In this document: positions 30,548-40,392 of the stretch, in pieces
Numbering within the stretch: the stretch's first letter is position 1
Layout: every line of letters begins with the position of its first letter
From: Ostreococcus mediterraneus
Taxonomy: Eukaryota > Chlorophyta > Mamiellophyceae > Mamiellales > Bathycoccaceae
Assembly (NCBI GenBank): GCA_012295225.1
Contig: WMKK01000011.1
Span: 96,860 to 160,859 of the forward strand
DNA: 64,000 bases
Direction of reading: 5' to 3'
Position numbers and translations under genes: made by a program
The notes under the pieces: model-generated
Database searches by the model: none
Told to the model about the DNA's origin: nothing
The model's input: the letters and a program-made list of their open reading frames with translations, nothing else

Positions 30548-31720
30548 CTATGTCGAGTCTTCATCGTCTTTGAGCGTTTCGCCATCGAGCTTCGCATACG
30601 ACGGTCGCACGGCGAATCCATCTAAATATTCTACGTCGGCTAAATACAACCCGCACGCGGGCGCCATTTGCGGACACCGCGACACATCCTTGGCGTCGAG
30701 AATCTCTCGAACGTCATCCACATTAATGTCCCCAGCACCCACGGCTTTGAGTGCGCCGACGAGCAGGCGCACTTGATGATACAAGAAACTCGGCGCCGCG
30801 ACGTCGATGGACACTTTTTGCGTCGCGCCTCGAGCGTACGGCGCCGGCCAATACGTCGGCGTTTCGCGCACCTCAATCCTCGTCACCGTGCGCACGGGCG
30901 AGCTCGCTTGACATCCATTCGCGCGAAACGACGAAAAGTCGTGCGTGCCCACGAGAACGCGCGCCGCACGACGCATGGCGTCGACGTTTAACGCCCCGTC
31001 GCAGCTTCCAAATCCCGCTTTAAGTCTCCTCGCGCGCTCCGCTTCGGCGTTCTTCGTCGTCGCCACCGCCGCCGCCACCGACGCCGTCGCTCGACCCTGA
31101 CCGTCATTCGTTAAATACCACGCCCGGTCGCGATCGAATAAACTCTCGTGCTTATTCTTACCGACGATGATTTCGTACGCGTACGTCCGAGCCGTCGCGT
31201 CGTGTCGCGCGTGAAACGCCGGGTTGAGCTCATCCACTCTCACGCACTCCACCACGCGCACCGGCACGTTGAGCTTTCTCAAATGATAATTCAACCCATG
31301 ATGTATGTTGTCCAACCCGTATGGTTCGACGACGTCGCTGTCGTCGCGCGTGCGCGCGATGTCAAAGTGCACGGCGTTGCGCAGCGCGTGGACGCCGACG
31401 TCGGTGCGCGAGCTCCCGGTGCATTGCACGTCGAGACGACCGCCCGTGAATGCGGCGAGCGCCTTATCCACCGCACCTTGTACGGTGTTCAACGCGGCGT
31501 TGGCTTGGCGCTGGAATCCGTGCGTGTGCGTGCCGTCGTATTCGAGAAAGGCGACGTAGCGAGGGAGTTGAGCCACCGCTCGTCGGGACTTGAGCATCTC
31601 TATGTGCGTCGCGCGCTCTTCGGGCGTGCGGTGCGGGCCAATCGTAGGGCTGAACGTATGTGGTGTGGTTGATTCGGTGTCGTGTTTAGGGCGTTTGGCG
31701 ACGGGTGGTGCGCGTGACAT
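30548..31720 (-). CDS. TruA-family tRNA pseudouridine synthase
   Basis: 390 residues from ATG 31720. TruA signatures in order: YVAFLEYDGTHTHGFQRQ; the catalytic loop GSSRTDVGVHA with the nucleophilic Asp near residue 107; FHARHDATARTYAYEI; DFSSFRANG; and FLYHQVRLLVGAL near the C-terminus. The enzyme isomerises uridines in the anticodon arm of tRNA. The second catalytic-domain repeat is intact. The N-terminal 45 residues carry PVAKRPKH, a possible nuclear signal, so a nuclear or cytosolic role is more likely than an organellar one. The gene converges on the protease gene with a 41-bp gap. Confidence 0.92.
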   Translation of the reverse strand: MSRAPPVAKRPKHDTESTTPHTFSPTIGPHRTPEERATHIEMLKSRRAVAQLPRYVAFLEYDGTHTHGFQRQANAALNTVQGAVDKALAAFTGGRLDVQCTGSSRTDVGVHALRNAVHFDIARTRDDSDVVEPYGLDNIHHGLNYHLRKLNVPVRVVECVRVDELNPAFHARHDATARTYAYEIIVGKNKHESLFDRDRAWYLTNDGQGRATASVAAAVATTKNAEAERARRLKAGFGSCDGALNVDAMRRAARVLVGTHDFSSFRANGCQASSPVRTVTRIEVRETPTYWPAPYARGATQKVSIDVAAPSFLYHQVRLLVGALKAVGAGDINVDDVREILDAKDVSRCPQMAPACGLYLADVEYLDGFAVRPSYAKLDGETLKDDEDST

Positions 31721-31855
31721 GAGGACGCGGCGCCAAGTGAGGACGCGGCGCAAAGGGCGACGCCGAGACCAGACAAAGAATCAAATGAATCAAATAGCAC
31801 CCGTTGGCTAGAGCTACCGCGTGTGAACACGAGAGCATGTGCATGCATTGTTGCG

Positions 31856-33355
31856 CTATGTGTCTTGTTGCGCGCCGAAGATGGCTTCTTTGACGACATC
31901 CGCGTACGCGCCGCCTGAGACGTCGACGAATTCAGCCAACAAACTCTCGCGTTCGGCGTCGGTGAGTCTCGAGCGCAATCCGGCGCTGAGCATGTCGAGC
32001 TCGGGCGCACCAGGGGCGAGAGGAAACGCGTTGAACAAGTTGATCAACTTGTTGAGCTCGAGCATGACTTCGACCGAGTCTTTACTGCGAATGGCGGCGC
32101 CGGCTTGGACGAGCGCGCCTCTGACGCGCACCGCGGCGGACGCGGTGACGACGGAGACGCACTTCGCAGGCGTAAGCGCCAAGTCATCGCATAAACCAAC
32201 CAGAAATGGACCAACTGGGGTGTTGAATGAGCTCAGCGCCCCTGATTGCCCGCGTAAGGCGTCATCCACGGCGAATTCCGCGGCGGCGCGAAACACCGCG
32301 AGCCGAGCGCTCTCGGGACCGACGGACGTCGCCGCCGCACCACCGCTTCCTGCCGCCGCACACGCGTTGCGAAAATCTGCAATACTTTCTGGTGAAAATC
32401 CAGCGCCGCCAACGCGCTTCTGCGCGAGTTTGGCGCCCTGCACTCGCGCCAATTTCACCAAGTCGTCCGCGCGACCCGGAGGCACGTATTGCGGCGTCGG
32501 CTCCATCCACCAATCCGGCAACGCCTTCGCCGCCGCCTTCGCCTTTGCCGCCGCTGCCGCCGCCGCTGTCGCACTCATATCCGCCGCATTCGACGCACCA
32601 CCGCCCGGGGCGTCATCCAGCGCGCTCTCCAATCGACGTATCGAGTCCCGGCTCGCGGCGGTTTCGTACGGAACCCAAACCTGACGGCCGCCCAAACTTC
32701 GATCACCCACCCATCGCCCTGGCCCCGACGCCCCACGCGGGGGCGCGCGCGGGCGTGAAAATAACCCCTTAAATGGGTTTTCGCCATTCATCACGCGCAG
32801 GGCGAGCCAAGCGGTGGCGAAGACGCCGGTCCACGCGAGCGCCGCTTGGCCGTACTGCTCCGCGGCGCTCGGACCCCGAGGTCTGTACGACACTGGCGCG
32901 CCTGACGACGCCATGCGCACGGGCGAGCTCGACGCGCTTCCTCCGAGTGATGACCGCGGGAGTAACGCGTCGACCGCGGTCTGGGTCGTTTTTTTCACCG
33001 CACGTTTCGCCTTACGCAACGCGCGCTTGACGTCCCGCTCGAGCGACCTCTTTCTTTCGGCAACCTCTTTCGTTGACGACGACGACGAGGACGGCGTGGC
33101 GCGCTCGCCCGGGACACCGCCAGTGACGTACTTGCGAACGTAGTCATCCATTTCACCTTCGTAATCGCGCGCGCGCTCGGCGCTCTTGCGTTGTTCCTTT
33201 TCGCGAAGTCTGTTGCGTCCAGAGCCACTCGCGCCGGCGACGCGGACGGCGACGTTCGCGCCGCTTCGCGCGCGGCGATTCAACAGGCGACGGCCGCCTA
33301 GGCATGACGACGATGACGAGACGCAGTCGCGATGGAGCAGTGCGTGGAGCGCCAT
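31856..33355 (-). CDS. Unrecognised plastid-targeted membrane-associated protein
   Basis: 499 residues from ATG 33355 (ATG 33466 would add 37 residues). The start begins MALHALLHRDC and is followed by a Ser/Arg/Ala-rich leader, typical of plastid import. A basic coiled coil (KRSLERDVKRALRKAKRAVK) lies near residue 100, one hydrophobic segment (AALAWTGVFATAWLAL) near residue 180, then GRWVGDRSLGGRQVWVPYE and a helical C-terminal half with no catalytic motif. The GDRSLGG-R-x-V-W-V-P motif followed by helices seems conserved-looking and I suspect plant homologues, but I cannot name the family. Confidence 0.7.
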   Translation of the reverse strand: MALHALLHRDCVSSSSSCLGGRRLLNRRARSGANVAVRVAGASGSGRNRLREKEQRKSAERARDYEGEMDDYVRKYVTGGVPGERATPSSSSSSTKEVAERKRSLERDVKRALRKAKRAVKKTTQTAVDALLPRSSLGGSASSSPVRMASSGAPVSYRPRGPSAAEQYGQAALAWTGVFATAWLALRVMNGENPFKGLFSRPRAPPRGASGPGRWVGDRSLGGRQVWVPYETAASRDSIRRLESALDDAPGGGASNAADMSATAAAAAAAKAKAAAKALPDWWMEPTPQYVPPGRADDLVKLARVQGAKLAQKRVGGAGFSPESIADFRNACAAAGSGGAAATSVGPESARLAVFRAAAEFAVDDALRGQSGALSSFNTPVGPFLVGLCDDLALTPAKCVSVVTASAAVRVRGALVQAGAAIRSKDSVEVMLELNKLINLFNAFPLAPGAPELDMLSAGLRSRLTDAERESLLAEFVDVSGGAYADVVKEAIFGAQQDT

Positions 33356-33472
33356 GGCGCGCGAGGCGAAGAGTGCGGTTTTTGGACAATACAACAACGG
33401 CGACCTTTTCGCTCGGCTATAAAGGCTAATACATCTGCTGCGCGCGCGCGTCGAATCGTTCGACATCAATAC

Positions 33473-34099
33473 TCACGGTGTCATAGGAACGTATGGCATG
33501 GGTGACTGCGTGATGTCGTCGTACGATCGATCGAGCGCTGAAGAACTCAGGAACGAGTCGTCCGCGCCCAAACCGGAGGCGTACGCCGCGTACGGATTCC
33601 CACTGAGCCCGCTATTATCCATGATTCGTCGCCCAGCGCTCGATGCCGAGAGCTCAATCTCCATGAGTTCTTGCTTGAGCTGCAAGTCGTACTCGAGCGC
33701 GCGCTCGGCGAGGTATGCTTGCTTTTCTTCGTCGTTGCCGTCGAATCGCGCGGGCGAATGGCCATTCAAATGCGGAATGTTCATCGCGTTCTCGAACGCG
33801 TGATCGTCCGACGACCCGACGTGCTCGCGCGCTCGGGACGACGAACGTGAACTGTTCTTCCCCGAGAACACACGTCCGAGCGTGAACGACGCGATGGCGA
33901 CGAGCGCGGTGGTGATGAGCTGAGAATTATCCTCCAACACTTTGCGCCCATTGAGTGGGCGTTTCGCCTTCGTCGACGCCTTGGAATTCTTCGCCGGCGC
34001 CTGTTTCGCGTTGGAGGGTTTTGAAAACATGATGTGTGATCGTAAGCGCGCGTTCGATGGCGCGTGAGCGCTCGGTCGCGCGCGGTTCTGGCGTTCCAT
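33473..34099 (-). CDS. Unrecognised small single-pass membrane protein
   Basis: 208 residues from ATG 34099; ATG 34030 (MFSKPSNAKQ) is an alternative. A Lys-rich N-terminus precedes one hydrophobic helix (LITTALVAIASFTLGRVF) near residue 65, which looks like a signal anchor. The remainder is hydrophilic with a short charged coiled coil (YLAERALEYDLQLKQELMEI) and a Ser/Tyr-rich tail. No family recognised. It lies just upstream of the plastid protein gene on the same strand. Confidence 0.6.
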   Translation of the reverse strand: MERQNRARPSAHAPSNARLRSHIMFSKPSNAKQAPAKNSKASTKAKRPLNGRKVLEDNSQLITTALVAIASFTLGRVFSGKNSSRSSSRAREHVGSSDDHAFENAMNIPHLNGHSPARFDGNDEEKQAYLAERALEYDLQLKQELMEIELSASSAGRRIMDNSGLSGNPYAAYASGLGADDSFLSSSALDRSYDDITQSPMPYVPMTP

Positions 34100-34172
34100 T
34101 CGGTTGAGAATGCATTTTTTTCAACTGAAAATGTCTTTGACGCTACGTGTCTCTATTGATTTTCTACTAGCT

Positions 34173-35702
34173 TTACACCGCAAATGTGTTGTACGCGGCC
34201 ATTTTACGCGCGCTGTCGACCCAATGACGTAAGGGCGACGTCTCGGGCGCGCGCTGCGCGAGATCGACGGCGCCATAGCCCGAGAGTCGCTTGGCGGCGC
34301 GCTTGACGTCGGCGTACGTCGACGGCGTCGAGCCAGATTCTGTACCGACGACGACCTGCGTGATTGCGTTTCGCGCGGCAAGGCCCGGATGTTCGGTGGC
34401 AAACGTTTTGATGACGTCGATGAATCGCGCAAACGTGAACCTCGGGCATATTTGCGCGGCGAATTTGGCGGCGTTTGGGACTTGGCCAGCCAAAGACGCA
34501 TCCGCGGATGTCGACGCTGGGACGTGCTTGTATCCGAGTTTGTATCCGCGCGCGCCGAGCGTGACTTCCGTCGCGGGTGCGTCAACGCCTGTGACGCTGT
34601 TTCGCGCGCGGTGAATGTGCGATATCGTCGTCGGACACGCGATGCGATCACCATTCGTCATGCCTTCGTAGCTCGCGAGCGAGGCATCCGACGGCGGCGC
34701 GCACAAGAGTTCGGGACGTCTTCGCAAACTCGACGCACCCTCGACGTGAATCATGCGCGTCTCAGTCGCGCGTCTGAGCGCATCGAGTACATTCGCTCGC
34801 ACGTCATCCACGTCCTGACCCGACTCCACGTGCGCGCCGAGGTCGTCGAACACTTTCGGCGCGGCGACGACGATGGTCGTCATGAAAATCGGCTCACGCA
34901 CCACAGACGACATCAACGCCCCTTCAAATCCAACCGCACACCATCGACATAGCTTATCAGAGCAACTCATACAATCACACGGCTCACCGCGGCCAGGTTT
35001 CAATCGCGCGGCGCCGAGTCGCTGGACGAGCTCGCCACGCTCGGGATCGACGGCGCCGTTCGGCGCGACGAGCAATTTCGCCCCCGTCGCCCCCGCCCCG
35101 CCGCCTCCGGCGCCGATCGTCTTCGCGCGTTTCAACACTTCACCATCGCGTCCCGAAATCGACGCCTCTGTATCGTCGCGCGACGCGCGTCGACGCGCAT
35201 CCGGGCGATCGAAGACGCTCGCGTCGCCGCACGGCGGCTGACTGCAATACATATGAAACTCAACCCCCGCTCGCACGCGCACCAGCGCACCGCGCCGCCG
35301 CGCGCGCACGAACGGTGCCGCGGCATCACACCACGCCTCACCGTCGTCGTCACCGTCATCGTTGTCGTCGTCATTGCGCTCGAACGCGCTCGAGCGCTCG
35401 CCCACCGCCGCCGCGCGCGCCTGCTCCATCAACCAACGCACGAACGCGCGCCGTGCGATCACCTCCGCGTGCGAATCCGCGAGAACGTACCCTTCACCAT
35501 CGCGCCTATGCGCCGGCACGCACTTACACCCCGTCCCGAGCGCCACGACGACGCCATTCGACGAACCATCATCATCACCACCACGCGTCATCACAAAGCC
35601 ACACAACGTCGTGTACTGCCCCGCGCTCGGCTTCCCATTCTTCGCCAACGCGTCGTACGCCTCGAGAACCACGCGTTGCACGTCATTCGCCCGCCGCGAC
35701 AT
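34173..35702 (-). CDS. ADAT1: tRNA-specific adenosine deaminase ADAT1/Tad1
   Basis: 509 residues from ATG 35702. The deaminase active site is complete: HAE in ADSHAEVIARR (His78-Glu80), the zinc Cys in YCSQPPCGDAS, and the second Cys in SCSDKLCRW. These are the three signatures of the ADAR/ADAT1 A_deamin domain, which in Tad1 converts A37 of tRNA-Ala to inosine. KLGYKH and the final helices also match the domain's C-terminus. Acidic insertions between the motifs (poly-Asp near 120, Gly-rich near 190) enlarge it slightly. No double-stranded RNA-binding domain is present, which favours ADAT1 over ADAR. Confidence 0.92.
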   Translation of the reverse strand: MSRRANDVQRVVLEAYDALAKNGKPSAGQYTTLCGFVMTRGGDDDGSSNGVVVALGTGCKCVPAHRRDGEGYVLADSHAEVIARRAFVRWLMEQARAAAVGERSSAFERNDDDNDDGDDDGEAWCDAAAPFVRARRRGALVRVRAGVEFHMYCSQPPCGDASVFDRPDARRRASRDDTEASISGRDGEVLKRAKTIGAGGGGAGATGAKLLVAPNGAVDPERGELVQRLGAARLKPGRGEPCDCMSCSDKLCRWCAVGFEGALMSSVVREPIFMTTIVVAAPKVFDDLGAHVESGQDVDDVRANVLDALRRATETRMIHVEGASSLRRRPELLCAPPSDASLASYEGMTNGDRIACPTTISHIHRARNSVTGVDAPATEVTLGARGYKLGYKHVPASTSADASLAGQVPNAAKFAAQICPRFTFARFIDVIKTFATEHPGLAARNAITQVVVGTESGSTPSTYADVKRAAKRLSGYGAVDLAQRAPETSPLRHWVDSARKMAAYNTFAV

Positions 35703-35810
35703 CGCCCGGCATCGCCCGTCGACGTCTGACGCGCGTCTCGCGTGACGGTTGAGGTTTTGCCGACACTCCCTCGGCACCGTCACTGTGTGACGCGTCACGG
35801 CCTCGCGACG

Positions 35811-36320
35811 ATGCGCCCGGCCGCCCTCGCGCCCGCGGCGTCGCGCGCGCGCATCGCCGTGCACCATCCGCGCGCGCCCGCGCCTTGGCGCCGCGTCGTG
35901 CGCGCGCGATTCGTGCCGCCGATCGTTCCGAATCCAAATGCTGACGGGGCATCATCACCGAAGTCGAATACATCGCCGACGCTGCCGGCGATCGAGCGCG
36001 CGCTGGCGCCGCTCGGGTGGAAAGTTGGTGCCGAGCGTGGGTACGACGACACCGAGCACGCGTATAAGATTTACAAGACGCGAGATGGGCAGAAGACGCT
36101 GGAACGTTTGCAGGATGCGTTGTACACGACGGAGGAGCGCGGGTGTCGAATACGACGGGAAACGCAATCGATGTACTATTTGTGCTGTGATGGCGTGCGA
36201 TGTCGGTTGAATGAGAGTAAACAAGAGATCGTTGTCGAGGTACCGTGTGATATGGGGAGTTTGAAGGCGATTGGGGATATGTGCGCGAAGATTGACGCGA
36301 CGGTGAAGGCGAAAAAGTAA
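35811..36320 (+). CDS. Small plastid-targeted protein of unknown function
   Basis: 169 residues from ATG 35811. The first ~40 residues are Arg/Ala/Pro-rich with no acids, a good plastid leader. The mature part is an alpha/beta domain: APLGWKVGAERGYDDTEHAY, LERLQDALYTTEERGCRI, SMYYLCCDGVRCRLNESKQ and a C-terminal helix. I cannot assign a family. Divergent from ADAT1 with about 108 bp between start codons. Confidence 0.65.
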   Translation: MRPAALAPAASRARIAVHHPRAPAPWRRVVRARFVPPIVPNPNADGASSPKSNTSPTLPAIERALAPLGWKVGAERGYDDTEHAYKIYKTRDGQKTLERLQDALYTTEERGCRIRRETQSMYYLCCDGVRCRLNESKQEIVVEVPCDMGSLKAIGDMCAKIDATVKAKK

Positions 36321-36482
36321 AGCGACGTACGGGACGCGAGGACGAGAAAGATTTTTTAGCGTGAACGCGCGCACGTGTAGTACCAAGAACGAAGCAGACA
36401 CTCTTTTTTATTTCTATATGTATTCAATCGCGTGCGTGTGTGTTAGGTGTGTGCTACTGAAGTATGCGTCGTCGTTTGAACG

Positions 36483-39400
36483 TCAGCCGCGGGACGACCG
36501 CGACGACCGTCGACGCGAGCGAGGCGGGTCCTGCTCGTCCATCGCCGACAATGGTGCCGCACTTTTCGCGTTGACATCCATGACGTTTGCAAATTCCCCT
36601 CCTACTAATTCTTCGTCGTTCCAATCGTCAAAACCGTCGGCGCTTAAACGCGGCGGGTCGTATTGCGACGCCTGTTGCTGCGAGGCGTTGACATCCCACG
36701 ACGCGTCCACGTCGACATCTTCTGACCCGGTAAGTAGTCGTGCGCGCTTTTTCAACGCAGCAATCACTGTGCGTGATTTAACGCTATCGTTACGCCAAGC
36801 TTCGAGCGCGTGCGCGGCGTCGTGCGCGAGAGATCCACCTCGCGCGTTTGCGAGCGACGTCGCGACGACATCCTCCATCATCACCTTTGCCGCGTGCACG
36901 TTGTTCTCGGCGTCGTAGTTCATGTACACCAAGTTGCTCAGCATCACCACCGCGCCGCACGAGTCACTTGAGTCGCCAAAGAACGATGTCGATGACGCTG
37001 TCCAATCATCGGCGTCGATGAAGGTGTCGTCGGCGCGTCCGGAGACTTCGACGGCGAGCAAATGCGCGTCATCCGGCGAGCCGCCTGAAACGCGCGCCGA
37101 TGCATCGAGGCAGAATATCCACTGTGATTGACGTCCGCCTTCGACGACGCGTACTGGACCTTTGAACACTGGACAGACGATCGCGTCGAACTCTTTGCGT
37201 GGCAATCCCGAACGCGAGAGGTCGCGTAAATCGACGCCGGCGTCGACGCTGACGCATCGCCACATTGGCTCGCTGTGCTCGAGACATCCAGCGCGCACGG
37301 TGGCGTCGTCCAAAGGCACCCAACGAGTGAAACGCGTGGTCGAAAGACTGATTTCACTCGTGGTTCCTTGCGACGTGGCTTTTGGGCGCAGTGCGGTGAT
37401 GGCGTACGTCTGTCCAGAGCGCACGGCATCGATGAGCGCCGCGTCGGCGTCCCAAACCGTCAACATCGCACTCGATGGACCCCCGCGAAGGGACTGCGGC
37501 CCACGATACGACGGATGTCCCGGTGAAGGATTGTATCCAGTGACGTTCATGCGCAGTACAACGCTCGTACGGCGTTCAAACAAGTCCTTCTCTTCTAAAG
37601 CGTCGCGCATGGCGCCTTCGGGATCGTCGCCGCCGCTCCAACCGTCGCCGCCGTTTTGCATCGCCTCTTGCATGTCGTGCATCACGCTTTCGCGTGCACC
37701 ATGCCATTTGTTTTGTGCCCGTCGCTCAGCCAGCTCACATCGCAGGACACTCGTGCCGTCCGCGCGTCGCTCTTGATACATGAGTGGGTAGACATGACGT
37801 ACGTGCACAATCATTCTCGGCACCGCGCCTCCGTCTGGAACAACCGTGCGCAAGGGAACCGTCAAATTGTACGACGCTCGCCCGAGTGTTGCATCCCAAG
37901 GCGCGATGCGCGTGCCGTTCACGTTCAGCATCAAATATGCCATTTCAGATTCCTCAGATAAAGGCGCCACGGCGTCGGTTACGCCTCTCAACTCAGCGCC
38001 GACGATGAATATTTTGTGTCCAACCGCCAGTCGCCCATCGCGGACGTAAGTCGTCAACTTTGCATCCAAGCGCGCGCGCATACTATACCACCCATCGGAA
38101 ACTTCGATCTCGGACATCTTTGGAGCATCACCAGAGCTCGACGCCGTCGTCATGGATCGAATGGCGCTCACCACGAGCACCGCTGGAGCGCCGGAATTGT
38201 CATCCTTCTCCATCACCTTGCGCAGATGCGGGCGCTCAGCGCGATTTATTTCACGTTCATATCTATACAACAATCGTCGCAACACCGCAGATTCGCTCAA
38301 GACGCCAAATGCGAGCTTTTCTGGAAACGCTCGAGCGATGCACGCGTGCGTCCAGACGACCCATTTGTACGCGTTTGCCACCCACGTTGGCGTACACAAG
38401 CCTTCACGTGCGCCCGCTTTGAGCATGGATTCACGAAGTTCGCGCCAGCCCACGAGACCGCGCTCGGCGCTGGTTAACAATAATGACTTGGCGGTGTCCG
38501 CACTCAGGGTTTTCACGCACGCGTCGGTGAAGATGGGTTTCTGTTGAAACGGCGCCAATCCGTTGAAAAATGTGCACAACGGAGCTCGCATACCCATGCG
38601 CGCGCGAGATTGGAACAAATCATGCACGGCTTCGATAGCACCCGCAGAAGATCGACCGCGTTTCGCACCCTGTCGCGGCGCACTCGCCGCGATTTTCCCG
38701 CCGAGCTTGGACATGGGTGGCGTAAACGCGCCAGTTTTTCGGATCGGCGGCGTAAATCCAGGAGTTTTCTGCTGCGGCTTACGAATCGCCGGTAGCGACG
38801 ATGGCGTTTTAAATGACGGCTGCGGAAACGGCGTGTTTGGAATCGTCTTCCCTATGGGCGTATTCGTCGTCATTCCACCTTCGTTTTCTTTGGAGTCCAA
38901 AAAAGCGCGCGATTCGCGCAAGCGCTCTTCGGAAACGTGCACGGCTTTCCCGCCAGCCGTTTGAAATATGCTCGCCCCCGCGCCACTACCGGCACCGAAA
39001 CCATTGGCAGCACCGGTAAACCCACCACTAGTACTAGGAACCATCCTTGGCGTCATCACATCATCATCTCTCGCCCCTGGTCGTTGTTGAAATCTCGAGT
39101 CGTCGCCCGCGTCGCCAAATTTCTCTCGAGCGCGGCGCAACGCGTCTTCTGAAACCGTCACCGGCTTTCCACTTCCCGTCATGAACATCCCACCACCACC
39201 ACCACCACCACCACCACCGGTAGCACTCACACTCGGTGGCGTCACAATGGGTGTCTCAGCGCGAAACGTAAATACCGCCGCGTCGTCGTCTTCATCAAAC
39301 CGAGGTTGCCCTTCGTACGCGTCATCCGCAGCGCCTCGTTCGCGCTCCGCGCCCGCCACGACGTTCCGCCCACCCGCTGTGGTAAACACCATTTTACTCG

Positions 39401-40373
39401 GTGTCGGTGTGTTCAAATTCACGTACGGCGTCGACGGCGCGGCGGTGTTTTCAGAAGCTAAATGTCGTTGCATAATGGCGTACGGACTCTGCGCCGGCGG
39501 CGCCTTGGGATCAGTCCCAGGCGCCCACGTCCTGCTTTGTGGCGTCGCCTTATCATCGTTACTCGCATCACGCAAATACTGAAACCCAAATTTCGGACGT
39601 CGAAGCGGCGCCGACGCCGGCGTGCGCGTACATTGCGTCTGCGGAAACGCCGGCGTGTGCGCGAATGGATTTGCAAAACCGCCGCCGACGCTCACCCCTG
39701 GGCTCGGCGCCACCGCCTCACCGTGCGCGCTCACCCCCGGACTCATCGCCGCATCTGCCATGCTCGCGAATGTCGCCTCGCCCACGACGCGATCGACACC
39801 GACGGCACCGATGACATCCGCGTCCGCGCGCGAGCGCGCAAACTCAAAATCGTCCTCCGTCGGCAGCGACGCGTCGTTCGCGACGCCGCACGCCGCACGC
39901 GCGCCCGTGCCGTCGTCATCGCGAGGCGAATGTAATTCGAATACCGTTTCTGGCACGCGCGCGCACGCGTCATCGCAGGCGTCGTCGCCGTCGTCGGCGA
40001 AACGTCGCGCGGTTTCAAACTCAACCACATCCCCTCCCTCGTTCGCCGCCCGCACCATCGCGCTCGCGCCGTCTACGCGCGCCAGCGCGCGCGCGAACGC
40101 TCGCGCGCACTCTTCCCCACCGACATCCATGGCGCGCGCGGCGTCGGCGTACGCGCGCGCGCGCACAGGCGCCATGGTTGGCGTCGCGACAGCTTGGTTG
40201 AGATTCAAATCTTCACACCGCCAACCGCCGCCGCGCGTCTTCGCGAGCGCGAACGACATCGCGCGCGTCGCCGCTGCGCGCAAACGCGTCGTCGCTCGGC
40301 GTGCGGCGGCAGCGGCGGCGGCGGCGGCGGCGGCGGCGCACGAGGCGTGCGGCGCGGCGCGTAGTGTCGTCAT
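36483..40373 (-). CDS. BRCA2: BRCA2 homologue, RAD51-loading mediator
   Basis: 1296 residues from ATG 40373 (ATG 40259 is an alternative). BRC-type RAD51-binding motifs are seen at about residues 396-420 (MFMTGSGKPVTVSEDALRRA) and 469-493 (IFQTAGGKAVHVSEERLRES); a third, degenerate one (VFTTAGGRNV) lies near 328. The BRCA2 helical domain follows from about 585 (FQSRARMGMRAPLCTFFNG, then VANAYKWVVWTHACIARAFP). OB folds begin with LEVSDGWY-like VSDGWYSMRARLDAKL near 770 and continue to about 1150. The arrangement is that of plant BRCA2, but with few BRC repeats. It loads RAD51 onto RPA-coated single-stranded DNA. Poly-Ala and poly-Gly tracts are present. No intron is needed. Confidence 0.92.
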   Translation of the reverse strand: MTTLRAAPHASCAAAAAAAAAAAARRATTRLRAAATRAMSFALAKTRGGGWRCEDLNLNQAVATPTMAPVRARAYADAARAMDVGGEECARAFARALARVDGASAMVRAANEGGDVVEFETARRFADDGDDACDDACARVPETVFELHSPRDDDGTGARAACGVANDASLPTEDDFEFARSRADADVIGAVGVDRVVGEATFASMADAAMSPGVSAHGEAVAPSPGVSVGGGFANPFAHTPAFPQTQCTRTPASAPLRRPKFGFQYLRDASNDDKATPQSRTWAPGTDPKAPPAQSPYAIMQRHLASENTAAPSTPYVNLNTPTPSKMVFTTAGGRNVVAGAERERGAADDAYEGQPRFDEDDDAAVFTFRAETPIVTPPSVSATGGGGGGGGGGMFMTGSGKPVTVSEDALRRAREKFGDAGDDSRFQQRPGARDDDVMTPRMVPSTSGGFTGAANGFGAGSGAGASIFQTAGGKAVHVSEERLRESRAFLDSKENEGGMTTNTPIGKTIPNTPFPQPSFKTPSSLPAIRKPQQKTPGFTPPIRKTGAFTPPMSKLGGKIAASAPRQGAKRGRSSAGAIEAVHDLFQSRARMGMRAPLCTFFNGLAPFQQKPIFTDACVKTLSADTAKSLLLTSAERGLVGWRELRESMLKAGAREGLCTPTWVANAYKWVVWTHACIARAFPEKLAFGVLSESAVLRRLLYRYEREINRAERPHLRKVMEKDDNSGAPAVLVVSAIRSMTTASSSGDAPKMSEIEVSDGWYSMRARLDAKLTTYVRDGRLAVGHKIFIVGAELRGVTDAVAPLSEESEMAYLMLNVNGTRIAPWDATLGRASYNLTVPLRTVVPDGGAVPRMIVHVRHVYPLMYQERRADGTSVLRCELAERRAQNKWHGARESVMHDMQEAMQNGGDGWSGGDDPEGAMRDALEEKDLFERRTSVVLRMNVTGYNPSPGHPSYRGPQSLRGGPSSAMLTVWDADAALIDAVRSGQTYAITALRPKATSQGTTSEISLSTTRFTRWVPLDDATVRAGCLEHSEPMWRCVSVDAGVDLRDLSRSGLPRKEFDAIVCPVFKGPVRVVEGGRQSQWIFCLDASARVSGGSPDDAHLLAVEVSGRADDTFIDADDWTASSTSFFGDSSDSCGAVVMLSNLVYMNYDAENNVHAAKVMMEDVVATSLANARGGSLAHDAAHALEAWRNDSVKSRTVIAALKKRARLLTGSEDVDVDASWDVNASQQQASQYDPPRLSADGFDDWNDEELVGGEFANVMDVNAKSAAPLSAMDEQDPPRSRRRSSRSSRG

Positions 40374-40392
40374 TGATTGACGCTCAGTGTCG

